NCBI RefSeq assembly: GCF_030264275.1
Contig: NZ_CP127165.1
Coordinates: forward strand, 1,414,001 to 1,478,000
Direction of reading: 5' to 3'
DNA: 64,000 bases
Origin: Marivivens sp. LCG002
GTDB lineage: Bacteria > Pseudomonadota > Alphaproteobacteria > Rhodobacterales > Rhodobacteraceae
The position numbers were made by a program, and so were the translations under genes. The notes under the pieces are model-generated. The model did no database searches. It saw nothing but the letters and a program-made list of their open reading frames with translations, and was not told the origin of the DNA. Positions 1 through 8,423 of the stretch are shown here, one piece after another; positions within the stretch are counted from its first letter, which is position 1, and every line of letters starts with the position of its first letter.

Positions 1-1204
1 CTTTGCGAAGCGCAATCACCGCATTCAACCCGCCAAAGGCAAAGGTATTGGACAAAACCACTTCGACCTTGGCCTCGCGGGCGACATTGGGCACCACATC
101 AAGCGCACATTCGGGATCGGGCTCTTCGTAATTGATCGTCGGGGCAATCACCCCATCCTTGAGCGCCATGATGCAGGCAAGAAGTTCGACCGCGCCCGTA
201 CCGCCGATCAGATGCCCGTGCATGGATTTGGTCGAGGAGATCATCAACCGATCCGCATGGGGTCCGAACACATCGGCCACCGCTGCGCATTCGGTCTTGT
301 CATTTGCAGCCGTACCGGTGCCGTGGGCATTGATATAGCCAACAGCATTCCTGTCGATCTTTGCGTCCTTGAGCGCGCCCGAGATCGCTCGCGCCGCGCC
401 CGCCTTGGAGGGCATGACGATATCGGACGAATCGGAAGACATAGCAAAACCAATGACTTCCGCGAGGATGTTCGCGCCGCGCGCACGGGCGCGGTCATAA
501 TCCTCGAAGACATAGACCCCTGCGCCTTCGGACTGAACCATGCCGTTGCGATTGGCCGAAAACGGTCGGCAGGCGTCGCGCGACATGACGCGCAGCCCTT
601 CCCACGCCTTGATCCCACCGAAGCAAAGCATCGCCTCTGACCCGCCCGTAAGCATGATCGGCGCAGCGCCCGAGCGAACCATCTGAAAGGCAAGTCCCAT
701 GGCATGGTTCGACGACGCACAAGCTGTCGCCACGGTGAACGAGGGACCGCGGAGGTTATAGGCCATCGAGACATGGCTCGCGGCGGCGTTGTTCATCAAC
801 TTGGGCACGATAAAGGGGTGAACTCGGTTTTTTCCCTCTTCGTAAACGGCACGGTAATTCTCGTCCTGGGTATTAAGCCCGCCGCCAGAGGTGCCGAGGA
901 TCACGCCCGAGCGGTCCGCCTCGTCCCCGTGAAGATCGATGCCTGCCTGCGCAATGGCTTCTTTGGCAGCAATCAGCGTGAATTGGGTGAAACGGTCATA
1001 GAGCGAGATTTGCTGGCGATTGAAATGCTCTGCCTCGTCATAGCCGCGCACCTGCCCGCCGATCTGGACCATCAGGCGATCAACATCGCGAATATCAAGC
1101 GGTCCGATCCCCGAACGTCCCTCGCGCATTGCCTCGAAGGTTGCGGCCACAGTGCCGCCGAGCGGATTGATTGTGCCCGCGCCTGTAATGACAACGCGCT
1201 TCAT
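1..1204 (-). CDS. beta-ketoacyl-ACP synthase II-like (KAS), 3' end cut by window
   Basis: Condensing enzyme that would elongate an acyl-ACP with malonyl-ACP in the cytoplasm. About 401 codons are visible from an ATG at 1204; the reading frame is still open at base 1, and the last residues match the usual FabF ending, so only a few are missing. The thiolase-fold triad is visible: the nucleophile Cys in TACASSNHAMG, His in NAHGTGT, and His in KSMHGHLIGGTGA. It lies 7 bases downstream of a small acyl carrier protein gene, so the two are almost certainly co-transcribed. FabF family membership is clear. A role in a dedicated (LPS or secondary) acyl chain rather than bulk fatty acid synthesis is inferred from the neighbours. 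Confidence 0.9.
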   Translation of the reverse strand, partial: MKRVVITGAGTINPLGGTVAATFEAMREGRSGIGPLDIRDVDRLMVQIGGQVRGYDEAEHFNRQQISLYDRFTQFTLIAAKEAIAQAGIDLHGDEADRSGVILGTSGGGLNTQDENYRAVYEEGKNRVHPFIVPKLMNNAAASHVSMAYNLRGPSFTVATACASSNHAMGLAFQMVRSGAAPIMLTGGSEAMLCFGGIKAWEGLRVMSRDACRPFSANRNGMVQSEGAGVYVFEDYDRARARGANILAEVIGFAMSSDSSDIVMPSKAGAARAISGALKDAKIDRNAVGYINAHGTGTAANDKTECAAVADVFGPHADRLMISSTKSMHGHLIGGTGAVELLACIMALKDGVIAPTINYEEPDPECALDVVPNVAREAKVEVVLSNTFAFGGLNAVIALRK

Positions 1205-1211
1205 CGGGCGC

Positions 1212-1469
1212 TCAGACCTGCTCTTTCATCAGCTCTTCGATTGCCTGCACAATGGCGGCAACCGAGGAAATGTCGAAGTCACTGGCTGAGGGTTCATTGG
1301 CATTGAAAGGGACGGAAATATCAAAGGCTTCTTCGATTGCGAAAATGCATTCGACAAGTCCCATGCTGTCGATGCCAAGCTCTTCAAGAGAGTTTTCAAG
1401 TTTCACATCGCTTGGCTCGAGAAACGCCTGTTCAGCGATGATGGCGATGACTTTATCCTGAATGCTCAT
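1212..1469 (-). CDS. specialised acyl carrier protein (AcpXL-like)
   Basis: Acyl carrier protein of 85 residues. The phosphopantetheine attachment serine is in ELGIDSMGLVE. The start is the ATG of MSIQDK at 1469; an upstream in-frame ATG (1511) would add 14 unconserved residues. Compared with housekeeping AcpP it has a longer loop after helix II (VPFNANEPSASDFDIS), resembling the AcpXL group that carries very long acyl chains for lipid A in rhizobia. It sits between an LpxD-like acyltransferase and a ketoacyl-ACP synthase, which supports a dedicated carrier. That it acts on lipid A is inference. Confidence 0.82.
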   Translation of the reverse strand: MSIQDKVIAIIAEQAFLEPSDVKLENSLEELGIDSMGLVECIFAIEEAFDISVPFNANEPSASDFDISSVAAIVQAIEELMKEQV

Positions 1470-1511
1470 ATCGTGCCCCACTTTGGTTGCGTAGCAGCTC
1501 ATGCCTGCCAT

Positions 1512-2609
1512 CTAGGAAGTCTCGTCCGAGTTTGAAACCGTTTTTTGACGATTTGTGAAATCCTTCATGAAACGCGGTAAACGGCGAAGCGCTTTGTACA
1601 TGTCCACATGCGTCTGGATCGGCACCGCAGGATAGCCCATCATAACACGTTTTTCAGGCACATTCGAGGAAACGCCGCTGTTGCCTGTAATGACGACATC
1701 AGAACCCACCTTGAGATTGTCGGCAATGAGAGCCCCGCCCCCGACCACAACGCGGTCGCCCACAACGGTCGAACCCGCAACGCCCGATTTGCCTGCCAAG
1801 AGACAGTCGTTGCCCAAGACGACATTATGCCCGACCTGAACAAGGTTATCGATCTTGCAGCCATTGCCGATACGGGTCGGACGGATCGTGCCTGCGTCGA
1901 TCGTGGTGTTGCAACCGATCTCGCAGTCATTGCCGATCACCACGCCGCCCAGAGAATGGATGCGGTGCCATGTGCCGTCGCTCGGCGTTTCGATCCCCTC
2001 CTCGCCCATAGAGGATCGCGCCCGCTCTACATTCGCCTCTTGTTCAGTGACGAAGGAGAACCCGTCGCCCCCGATCACGGCATTGGGGTGCACGATACAG
2101 CGATCCCCCATCACGACACGGCGGCGGATCTTGGCGCCTTCGAGGATGAGACACCCCTCGCCGATGACGGCAGAGCCAGAGACGACCACATGCGCTCCGA
2201 TGCGGGTGCCCTTCCCGATCACTGCCCCTTCACCGATCACGGCAAAGGGACCGATGTCGACGCCCTCGCCGATCTGCGCGCCTTGACCGATTAGCGCCGT
2301 GGAATGGATGCCCTTGGCAATCTCTTCATCGCTGTCGAGCATTTGCGTCAATCGCGCCATGGCGAGACGCGCCCGCGGCGCGATGATTGCAGCCTTGAGA
2401 CCCAAGGCTTCCCAATCGGCACCGGGCCAAACCACCGCCGCCCGCGCCTGACCAAGCTTGAGCTGGTCGCCGTATGCAGGTGCCATCGCAAGAGCGAGGT
2501 CGGAACTGCCTGCTGTCGAAGGCTCTGATGCGCCGCTCACGCGGAGGGACACATCCCCAAAGCATTCGGCCCCAAGAGCCTGTGCGATTTCCTGAACGCT
2601 GTGTGACAT
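1512..2609 (-). CDS. lpxD: LpxD-like UDP-3-O-acylglucosamine N-acyltransferase
   Basis: The family transfers a 3-hydroxyacyl chain from ACP to UDP-3-O-acyl-glucosamine, the third step of lipid A synthesis, in the cytoplasm. The protein has 365 residues: an N-terminal uridine-binding type domain (about 1-100), then a left-handed beta helix of many hexapeptide repeats (about 105-320), and a C-terminal helical tail. The LpxD catalytic histidine context is visible in [10 protein letters not shown]. Start ATG 2609 has AAAGGG five bases upstream. The canonical lpxD of proteobacteria is normally in a bamA-lpxD-fabZ-lpxA cluster, which is not here, so this may be a paralogue with its own ACP. It lies 27 bases after the L,D-transpeptidase gene. 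Confidence 0.85.
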   Translation of the reverse strand: MSHSVQEIAQALGAECFGDVSLRVSGASEPSTAGSSDLALAMAPAYGDQLKLGQARAAVVWPGADWEALGLKAAIIAPRARLAMARLTQMLDSDEEIAKGIHSTALIGQGAQIGEGVDIGPFAVIGEGAVIGKGTRIGAHVVVSGSAVIGEGCLILEGAKIRRRVVMGDRCIVHPNAVIGGDGFSFVTEQEANVERARSSMGEEGIETPSDGTWHRIHSLGGVVIGNDCEIGCNTTIDAGTIRPTRIGNGCKIDNLVQVGHNVVLGNDCLLAGKSGVAGSTVVGDRVVVGGGALIADNLKVGSDVVITGNSGVSSNVPEKRVMMGYPAVPIQTHVDMYKALRRLPRFMKDFTNRQKTVSNSDETS

Positions 2610-2636
2610 GGTGGCCCTTTCGTCTTTGGGGACGAT

Positions 2637-4247
2637 TTAGCCCTGAACCGCGCCGATCGCCACCCCTTCGCGTGCCAGAGCCTCCCAGATCCGTGCGTCG
2701 CGACCGTAAATGTCGGGTCGATACTGCATCTCGCCCGTCACACTGGTAAAGGCCGTGCGATAGACGATGTGCACTGGAACATGCTTTTCGAGATCGACGC
2801 GGGTCTCGGCGCCTGTACGAAGGCGAGACTGGAAAAAGTCCACAGGATCAGAGGTTTGCACCGCAAGCAGCGCATATGCGAATTCATGCGGCTGGGCCAG
2901 ACGGATACAGCCGTGGCTAAAGGCTCTGACCTGACGCTGGAACAGGGACTTTGCGGGCGTGTCGTGCAGGTAAATGTTGTATTTGTTGGGGAAGAGGAAC
3001 TTGACGGTTCCCAATGCATTGCCCGGACCCGGAAGCTGGCGCATCGAAAACGGGAAGCTGGACGCGGAGTATCCCGAGAAATCACGATCGCGACTCACAA
3101 CGGCACCGTTCGAGGCCACCACCTGAAGGTGGCTCACTGCGCCCGGATTGGCGCGAAGCTGCGGCAAATATTCGTTGACGATGATCGAGCGCGGCACGAA
3201 CCAGCTCGGGTTGATGACCATATGCTCCATCTCGTCCGAAAACTCGGGGCTTTGACGGTCATCCGATGTCGCGCCGATCACAGCCACGGTTTCAAAGGTC
3301 ACGATATCATGATCGACGATCCGCGCGGTAAAGTCGGTCAGATTGACCCAGATATGACGCTCGCCCCGTTCGAAATTGGTCCAGCGCTCGCGCTCGAGCG
3401 CCACAAGAACCGACTTGAGCCGCTCGGTCGCAGTTGTGTTGAGCGCACGGATCGTCTCCTCTCCTGCAACGCCGTCGGCAGGAAGGCCGAAATCTTCCTG
3501 CGCACGCTGGACCGCCGATTGCATCGCGGGATCATAGCGCCCCGACACCGAGCGTTCCAGATACCCCATTGCCACCAGACGGTTGCGAAGCGCGATCACG
3601 GCCTCGCCCTGATCGCCCGGACGCAGGGTGCGCACTGGAACAGGCCCGCCCCATGCATCATTCAGCACGACATTCTCGAGCTCGAACTTTTGGCGCAGCA
3701 ATCGGGCGTATTCGTGGGATTTGGGCGCAAGATCACGGAGGTATCCGGTCGGAGACGGTGCGGCAAGAAACTCGGCAAGGAGAGACTTGCGGTCATGCAC
3801 GGGCACTTCGCGCTTGATTTCGGACACAACATCACCGGGGTTCAAAAGACCGGTGTTGATCGCGCGGGCATAATCGAGAAAGGCGCGCGACAATTCGACG
3901 TCCATCGCGCCAAGCTCGGCAGCGGTCTTGGCATTCTGGATGCGGGCCACCAAAGCATCGGGCGAAAAGCGCTCACGCGGAAGCCCGTGCAGATGCGCAT
4001 CTGCCAAAGCAGTGAGCAAGGCGTTGCGGCGGGTCTGTGCCTCTTGGCTGGAGCCGGTCCAGATCCCTTCGAAGACGCGGGCGCGATAGACCTCGGCAAG
4101 ATCGGCATCACTCGACGCCGTCTCGGCGACAGCCTGCTTGAACGCGGTCACCTGAGCCTGAGCCGAAGGTGCCGTTGCGATCAGGGCCATCGAAAAACAC
4201 AGCCCGACAACCGAAGCGCGTAGCCCGAACACAGACTTACTCACCAT
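2637..4247 (-). CDS. L,D-transpeptidase (YcbB/LdtD type)
   Basis: Periplasmic enzyme of the YkuD family that makes 3-3 cross-links in peptidoglycan. The protein has 536 residues from ATG 4247, which has a GGGGGA ribosome site; a longer frame to 4292 is less likely. An N-terminal signal peptide ends near APSAQA. A peptidoglycan-binding domain lies roughly at residues 205-270 (LRPGDQGEAVIALRNR...). The YkuD catalytic motif SHGCIRLAQ has its nucleophile Cys near residue 447. Long two-domain architecture matches E. coli LdtD. It is first in a leftward operon with lpxD, acp and KAS, and divergent from a DUF882/MepK-like peptidase, the same functional pairing as ycbB-ycbK in E. coli. Confidence 0.93.
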   Translation of the reverse strand: MVSKSVFGLRASVVGLCFSMALIATAPSAQAQVTAFKQAVAETASSDADLAEVYRARVFEGIWTGSSQEAQTRRNALLTALADAHLHGLPRERFSPDALVARIQNAKTAAELGAMDVELSRAFLDYARAINTGLLNPGDVVSEIKREVPVHDRKSLLAEFLAAPSPTGYLRDLAPKSHEYARLLRQKFELENVVLNDAWGGPVPVRTLRPGDQGEAVIALRNRLVAMGYLERSVSGRYDPAMQSAVQRAQEDFGLPADGVAGEETIRALNTTATERLKSVLVALERERWTNFERGERHIWVNLTDFTARIVDHDIVTFETVAVIGATSDDRQSPEFSDEMEHMVINPSWFVPRSIIVNEYLPQLRANPGAVSHLQVVASNGAVVSRDRDFSGYSASSFPFSMRQLPGPGNALGTVKFLFPNKYNIYLHDTPAKSLFQRQVRAFSHGCIRLAQPHEFAYALLAVQTSDPVDFFQSRLRTGAETRVDLEKHVPVHIVYRTAFTSVTGEMQYRPDIYGRDARIWEALAREGVAIGAVQG

Positions 4248-4575
4248 AAATCCCCCAAAAACCAATCTTTCCAAGTTTTTACCAACATCCATCGGCCAGA
4301 GTCAGCCTGTCCACTCACAATTGAGTTCCAAACGCTTTTGTTGTGGTTTTGTTGCACCTAAGGCCCAAATTCTGGGCCGCTGCGCCATATTCACTTGGCC
4401 GCCTTGCGACCCTTTGCGCAAAAACCCGCCGATTTTTGCCTAGGTTACCAGAACCTTAAGAAAAAAGGGTTGGTTCGTGAATCACCCTATGCCATAAAAA
4501 TCGCACATCTGGGGAGATGGTAACCAGCCACCGTTTACGAGTGGCGATCATAATAGCGACGGGACAGACGCAATC
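4248..4575. other. 328-base intergenic region between divergent cell-wall genes
   Basis: No gene is visible. It must hold the promoters for the L,D-transpeptidase operon (leftward) and the DUF882 peptidase (rightward). Visible structure: an inverted repeat GGCCCA-AATTC-TGGGCC at 4362-4378 without a T-run, and two copies of a GGTTACC/GGTAACC element near 4443 and 4519 in opposite orientation. A CATAAT element near 4549 could be a -10 box for the peptidase. None of these is assigned to a known regulator. Confidence 0.4.
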
Positions 4576-5145
4576 ATGACCAAAACCAGCTCTTCGGGCA
4601 TTACTCGGCGCGGACTTCTCGGCGCGTTTGCCGCCACCGCGGTTGTAGCTGCCCCGACTTATGCAAATGCTTTTGGCTTCTTGCGCAACGCTGGCGATAT
4701 CCGCCGCATTCAAATGTATTCGGGCCGCACCGGTGAAAAGATCGACATGATCTACTGGATCGAAGGCGAATACATCGGTGAAGCGGTCAAAGAGATCAAC
4801 CATTTCATGCGGGACTGGCGGAACAACAAAACCGTCAACATCGACACCCGCACCATCGACATCATGGCTGCTTCGCACGCGCTTCTTGATGTGAGCGAGC
4901 CCTATATGCTCCTGTCCGGCTATCGCTCGCCCGAGACCAACGCGATGCTGCGCAGCCAATCTTCAGGTGTGGCCCGCAATTCGCTCCATATGCGTGGTCA
5001 GGCGGCAGACCTTCGTTTGGCAAGCCGTTCGGTAAGCCAGATGGCGCGCGCCGCTGCAGCCTGCGCTGCGGGCGGCGTCGGCAAATACTCGGGTTCCAAC
5101 TTTGTGCATATGGACTGCGGCGATGTGAGGACCTGGGGGTCCTGA
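4576..5145 (+). CDS. DUF882 / M15-like peptidoglycan peptidase (MepK/YcbK-like), Tat-exported
   Basis: Likely periplasmic zinc peptidase acting on peptidoglycan cross-links; the E. coli member YcbK (MepK) cleaves L,D (3-3) cross-links. The protein has 189 residues. The N-terminus carries a twin-arginine signal (ITRRGLLGAF followed by a hydrophobic stretch ending near TYANA). Metal ligands of the family are visible as SLHMRGQAADL (His...Asp) and FVHMDCG (HxD). It is transcribed away from an L,D-transpeptidase gene, so maker and cutter of the same bond may share one promoter region. Catalytic specificity is inferred from family and context. Confidence 0.88.
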   Translation: MTKTSSSGITRRGLLGAFAATAVVAAPTYANAFGFLRNAGDIRRIQMYSGRTGEKIDMIYWIEGEYIGEAVKEINHFMRDWRNNKTVNIDTRTIDIMAASHALLDVSEPYMLLSGYRSPETNAMLRSQSSGVARNSLHMRGQAADLRLASRSVSQMARAAAACAAGGVGKYSGSNFVHMDCGDVRTWGS

Positions 5146-5169
5146 TCCCCATCACATCCGAACGCAAAG

Positions 5170-5192
5170 AGCGCCCGATCGGGCGCTTTTTT
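5170..5192 (+). terminator. Rho-independent terminator of the DUF882 gene
   Basis: Stem AGCGCCC, loop GATC, stem GGGCGCT followed by TTTTT, 25 bases after the peptidase stop. Its T-run overlaps the last bases of the convergent LysR-like gene, so the two transcription units end against each other. Confidence 0.85.
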
Positions 5193-5961
5193 ATTGGTGG
5201 ACTTCGGAAAAGGTGCCGACACCCGTCGACCCATCGGGAAAACGGATCAGCATCGCAAGACGCATGAACTCCACGCTTTCGCCGCTGGATTTCACGCGCA
5301 GCCGAACACGGTCGAGACGCACATCGCTGGCGCTGTTCACGCTTGCAAACAGGTCCTCGACAAAATCGCCGTCGGCGCAGCCATCAAGGATCTGACCCAA
5401 GGTCATACCGACCGAAGACGCGGCCCTTACTTCGCCGATCAGACCCGCAAGCACGCTTTGCGCGCCGAGCCAGACACAGACCCAATCCTCTCCGAGCGGA
5501 CGGAACACGACAAGACGTGAGCGGAAGCGATCAAGCGCCTTGTGGCCAAGAACACCACGCGCCGCGCTCCACGCATCATAGGCTTCGGTGCAGCTGCCTT
5601 CGTTTTCCCACAGCGCCCGCAAAGGAAGCTGGCGAGAGGAATAATGACCATCCGCGCTCTCGACTTTCTGGAGGCCGTCTACCCAAGGATCCTCGGCTCT
5701 GACCCAAGCCACGCTTCTTTCGAGGAGCGCCTTGGCTTCGGGCAAAGCGGCCTCACCCTCGCTGGTGAGCACATAGCGCCGATCGACAAGCTCGAAGAGC
5801 GGAGCGCCGCGTAACTCCTCTAGGTTGCTGATGTGACGCTTGAGCGTTTGCCGCGTCAACCCCGTCAACTCGGTCGCGCGCGACAGATTGAGCGCGTTTG
5901 CAAGCTCGACAAACGAGCGCAACATCTCGAACAAAAGGTTTGGTGGTTGGTGAACTGTCAA
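5191..5961 (-). CDS. LysR-type helix-turn-helix protein with atypical C-terminal half
   Basis: DNA-binding protein of 256 residues. The N-terminal 60 residues form a LysR-type winged HTH (LFEMLRSFVELANALNLSRA, then LTRQTLKRHISNLE). The rest does not look like the usual LysR effector-binding domain and is shorter (the family is about 300); it may be a PAS-like sensor, but I cannot name it. I prefer a TTG start at 5961 because a GGAG sits about nine bases upstream; the first ATG is at 5925, inside the HTH. It is divergent from an XRE regulator. Target and ligand unknown. Confidence 0.75.
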   Translation of the reverse strand: MTVHQPPNLLFEMLRSFVELANALNLSRATELTGLTRQTLKRHISNLEELRGAPLFELVDRRYVLTSEGEAALPEAKALLERSVAWVRAEDPWVDGLQKVESADGHYSSRQLPLRALWENEGSCTEAYDAWSAARGVLGHKALDRFRSRLVVFRPLGEDWVCVWLGAQSVLAGLIGEVRAASSVGMTLGQILDGCADGDFVEDLFASVNSASDVRLDRVRLRVKSSGESVEFMRLAMLIRFPDGSTGVGTFSEVHQ

Positions 5962-6097
5962 AATCTAACTCCAGCGGATGTTAGGATTTTCCCAAATTCC
6001 CAAGGCCAAAACAAGTTATCCGCACGTATCCCATACTATCCTGACGAGTGATAAATCACCCCTTAACAGATGATCCGTTTGACCGAACAAATTATCG

Positions 6098-6112
6098 TTA
6101 ATCAATTGTTAA
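6098..6112 (+). promoter_or_regulatory. candidate CtrA binding site upstream of the XRE gene
   Basis: TTAATCAATTGTTAA is an exact match to the CtrA core consensus TTAA-N7-TTAA of alphaproteobacteria. It lies 51 bases before the ATG at 6163, a position where CtrA could act at a -35 element; CACAAT at 6128-6133 is a weak -10. The surrounding region is AT-rich, so a chance match is possible. Confidence 0.35.
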
Positions 6113-6162
6113 AGAAGGCAAAATTTCCACAATAAGGGGAAATGTAGCTTATGAGGCACTTT

Positions 6163-6513
6163 ATGTCCCATCCGGTCGATCTTCATGTTGCGAACCAAAT
6201 TCGCAATGCTCGCGTGATGCGCGGAATGACCCAATCCGCTCTTGCCAAACACATCGGCTGTTCGTTCCAACAGCTTCAAAAATACGAAACAGGCCAGAAC
6301 CGCGTCTCTGCAAGCCGTCTGCATGACATAGCGATTGCGCTCGGGCTTCCTGTTGCGCATTTCTTCGAAGGCTATGAAGGCGGCGAAGTTGCACCGCTCG
6401 ACAACCAGACCCAGCGTATTTTCTTTGCGCTCTCGCGTCTCAAGAGCGAGGAAGTCAAAGAAACGCTGTGCCGCATGGTCACTGCCATTGCAGAAGAGCA
6501 CGCTCCGGCCTAA
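6163..6513 (+). CDS. XRE-family helix-turn-helix regulator
   Basis: Small DNA-binding protein of 116 residues. A Cro/CI-type HTH spans about residues 10-65 (IRNARVMRGMTQSALAKHIG, then QQLQKYETGQNRVSASRL), followed by a helical C-terminus. The start at 6163 is chosen over ATG 6151 because GAGG lies six bases upstream and the protein then begins MSHPVDLHV, as family members do. This is the SinR/HipB-like regulator type common in alphaproteobacteria. It has its own terminator and is monocistronic. Target genes unknown. Confidence 0.85.
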   Translation: MSHPVDLHVANQIRNARVMRGMTQSALAKHIGCSFQQLQKYETGQNRVSASRLHDIAIALGLPVAHFFEGYEGGEVAPLDNQTQRIFFALSRLKSEEVKETLCRMVTAIAEEHAPA

Positions 6514-6533
6514 GCCGAACGACATCACAAGAA

Positions 6534-6562
6534 ACGCCGCAGCCCCCGCTGCGGTGTTTTTC
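6534..6562 (+). terminator. Rho-independent terminator of the XRE gene
   Basis: Stem CCGCAGC, loop CCCC, stem GCTGCGG, extended by two more pairs, then TTTTTC. It starts about 20 bases after the XRE stop codon. Confidence 0.85.
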
Positions 6563-6631
6563 TTTGGCCAAACGATGATTGCACCTGTGGCGGAGTCTGA
6601 TATTTCGGGCGGGCATCATCGAGACGGACCT

Positions 6632-7036
6632 ATGACCACCCACCCCAAGCAATCCATGGCCAGAACGACGACGATGTTCACCATCGTCGGTCTCGTGGCG
6701 TCGGGGTCACATTTTTTGATCGCGGCGTTCCTGCATGAAACGCTCGGGCTTGGTCTGATCCTCGCCAATTGCCTCGGCTTTACGTCGTCTTTCGTGATTT
6801 CCTATTTCGGTCATCGCAGGTTCAGCTTTCGCTCGGACCGTCCGCACAGGTCCGCCATTCCCAAATATGCCGTCACCGCAGGCAGCGGGTTTTCCGCAAA
6901 TACGCTCACGGTCTATGCGCTGATCCGTTATTTCGGCGCAGAGCATCTGTTCTATATTCTGATTGGGATCAGTGTCGGCGCGGCGGTTGTGTTCGTCGCA
7001 TCGAAATACTGGGCCTTTGCAGCGCCCAAACCTTGA
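6632..7036 (+). CDS. GtrA-like four-helix membrane protein
   Basis: Inner-membrane protein of 134 residues with four predicted transmembrane segments, matching the GtrA family. Members are thought to flip or pass lipid-linked sugars (for example bactoprenol-glucose) across the membrane. The typical GtrA feature [10 protein letters not shown] after TM2 and SKYWAF at the C-terminus are present. The start ATG 6632 gives MTTHPKQSM; a second ATG follows at codon 9. No glycosyltransferase partner lies nearby, so the substrate is open. Confidence 0.78.
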   Translation: MTTHPKQSMARTTTMFTIVGLVASGSHFLIAAFLHETLGLGLILANCLGFTSSFVISYFGHRRFSFRSDRPHRSAIPKYAVTAGSGFSANTLTVYALIRYFGAEHLFYILIGISVGAAVVFVASKYWAFAAPKP

Positions 7037-7056
7037 TCTCGGTGTATTGACGGAAA

Positions 7057-7133
7057 TGGCGCACCCAAGTGGATTCGAACCACTGGCCTTTGCCTTCGGA
7101 GGGCAACGCTCTATCCAGCTGAGCTATGGGTGC
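7057..7133 (-). tRNA. tRNA-Arg (anticodon CCG)
   Basis: On the minus strand the sequence folds as a full cloverleaf: acceptor GCACCCA, D arm GCTCAGCTGGATAGAGC, anticodon arm TTGCC-CTCCGAA-GGCAA, T arm with GGTTCGAATCC, and an encoded CCA end. Length 77. The loop gives anticodon CCG, reading CGG arginine codons. Confidence 0.96.
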
Positions 7134-7168
7134 GTGTTGAGGACTCTATAGCCCTGCCACAGACGCGC

Positions 7169-7192
7169 CGCAACGCGAAATAACGCATTGCG
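7169..7192 (-). terminator. stem-loop after sufS
   Basis: Nine-pair stem (one G-U) with loop of six, CGCAACGCG-AAATAA-CGCATTGCG as read on the plus strand, 11 bases beyond the sufS stop codon. There is no T-run, so it may be a transcript-end stabiliser rather than an intrinsic terminator. Confidence 0.4.
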
Positions 7193-7202
7193 ACACGGAA
7201 AT

Positions 7203-8423
7203 TCAGGCAAAGAGCTCGTTACAAAGCTCGAGCGCCTCGACCAATTTGTCCACCTCTTCCAAGGTGTTGTAGAGCCCGAAAGACGCGCGACAGGTCGCGC
7301 CTACGCCCATATGCTCCATCAATGGCATTGCGCAATGCGTCCCTGCCCGAACCGCAACGCCCTTTTTGTCGAGCACGGTCGAAATGTCATGCGCATGGGC
7401 CATACCCTGAAGCGTGAACGAGAAGATCGCCGCCTTGTTGGCCGAATTCCCTTGAATGTTCATCCAGTTGAGACCTGCGAATTTCTCGCGAGCATAGGCG
7501 CACAGCTTGGCCTCGTGCGCCGCGACATTCTCCATGCCGAGCGCCATAAGGTAGTCGAGCGCGACACCAAGCCCGATGGTCTGGACGATACCGGGGGTGC
7601 CGGCCTCGAACTTGAGGGGCGCGTCGTTATAGGTCACCTCGTCCTTGGTCACATCGCGGATCATATCCCCGCCACCAAAGAACGGGCGCATTTCGGCTTG
7701 ACGCTCTTTGCGGACATAGATCGCACCCGATCCCGAGGGGCCATAAAGCTTGTGACCCGTAATAGGATAGAAGTCACAGCCGATATCCTGAACATCGACG
7801 GGCATGTGAACCGCGCCTTGGCTTCCGTCTACAAGAACGGGAACACCCTTGGCGCGGGCCGCGTGGCAGATGGTTTTCACATCGACAATGGTCCCGAGCA
7901 CGTTCGAGCACTGTGTCACCGCAACGAGCTTGGTTTTCGGGCCGATCGCATCGATCACCGCTTGCGGATCAAGGTCTCCGTTGGCATCCACATCGACCCA
8001 TTTCAGGACAACACCCTGACGTTCGCGCAGGAAATGCCACGGCACGATATTCGCGTGGTGCTCCATGACCGACAAAACGATCTCGTCCCCAGCCTGAAGG
8101 CGCGGCGCGGCCCAGGCATAAGCGACCATATTGATGCCCTCGGTCGTGCCCGAGTTGAAAATGATCTCGTCCTCATCGGCCGCATTGAGGAACTTGGCAA
8201 CGATGCCGCGCACGCTCTCGTATTTTTCGGTCGCAAGGTTGGACAGGAAATGCAACCCGCGGTGCACGTTGGCATATTCCTCGGAATAGGCCTTGGTCAC
8301 TGCGTCGATCACCACTTTGGGCTTTTGCGCCGACGCACCGTTGTCGAGATAGACAAGCGGCTTGCCGTTCACCTGCCGCGACAGGATCGGAAAGTCCTTT
8401 CGGATTTCGTTGACATCATACAT
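7203..8423 (-). CDS. sufS: cysteine desulfurase SufS
   Basis: PLP enzyme that takes sulfur from L-cysteine for Fe-S cluster assembly by SufBCD. The protein has 406 residues. PLP lysine in ITGHKLYGPSG (about residue 225) and active-site cysteine in RAGTHCAMPLMEH (about residue 364) are visible, with the type II (SufS) spacing. I take ATG 8423 (MYDVNEIRKDF) because AGAAGG is nine bases upstream; ATG 8432 lies right against the same site. Its start overlaps the end of the YIP1 gene. It closes the suf operon. No sufE or sufU partner is visible in the window. Confidence 0.95.
   Translation of the reverse strand: MYDVNEIRKDFPILSRQVNGKPLVYLDNGASAQKPKVVIDAVTKAYSEEYANVHRGLHFLSNLATEKYESVRGIVAKFLNAADEDEIIFNSGTTEGINMVAYAWAAPRLQAGDEIVLSVMEHHANIVPWHFLRERQGVVLKWVDVDANGDLDPQAVIDAIGPKTKLVAVTQCSNVLGTIVDVKTICHAARAKGVPVLVDGSQGAVHMPVDVQDIGCDFYPITGHKLYGPSGSGAIYVRKERQAEMRPFFGGGDMIRDVTKDEVTYNDAPLKFEAGTPGIVQTIGLGVALDYLMALGMENVAAHEAKLCAYAREKFAGLNWMNIQGNSANKAAIFSFTLQGMAHAHDISTVLDKKGVAVRAGTHCAMPLMEHMGVGATCRASFGLYNTLEEVDKLVEALELCNELFA

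Noticed and set aside
2769-4223. 484-codon plus-strand frame over the L,D-transpeptidase
   Set aside because: Shadow of the real gene; no domain recognisable.
7057-7133. tRNA-Arg as an integration site
   Set aside because: No integrase, no duplicated tRNA end and no change in gene content on either side.
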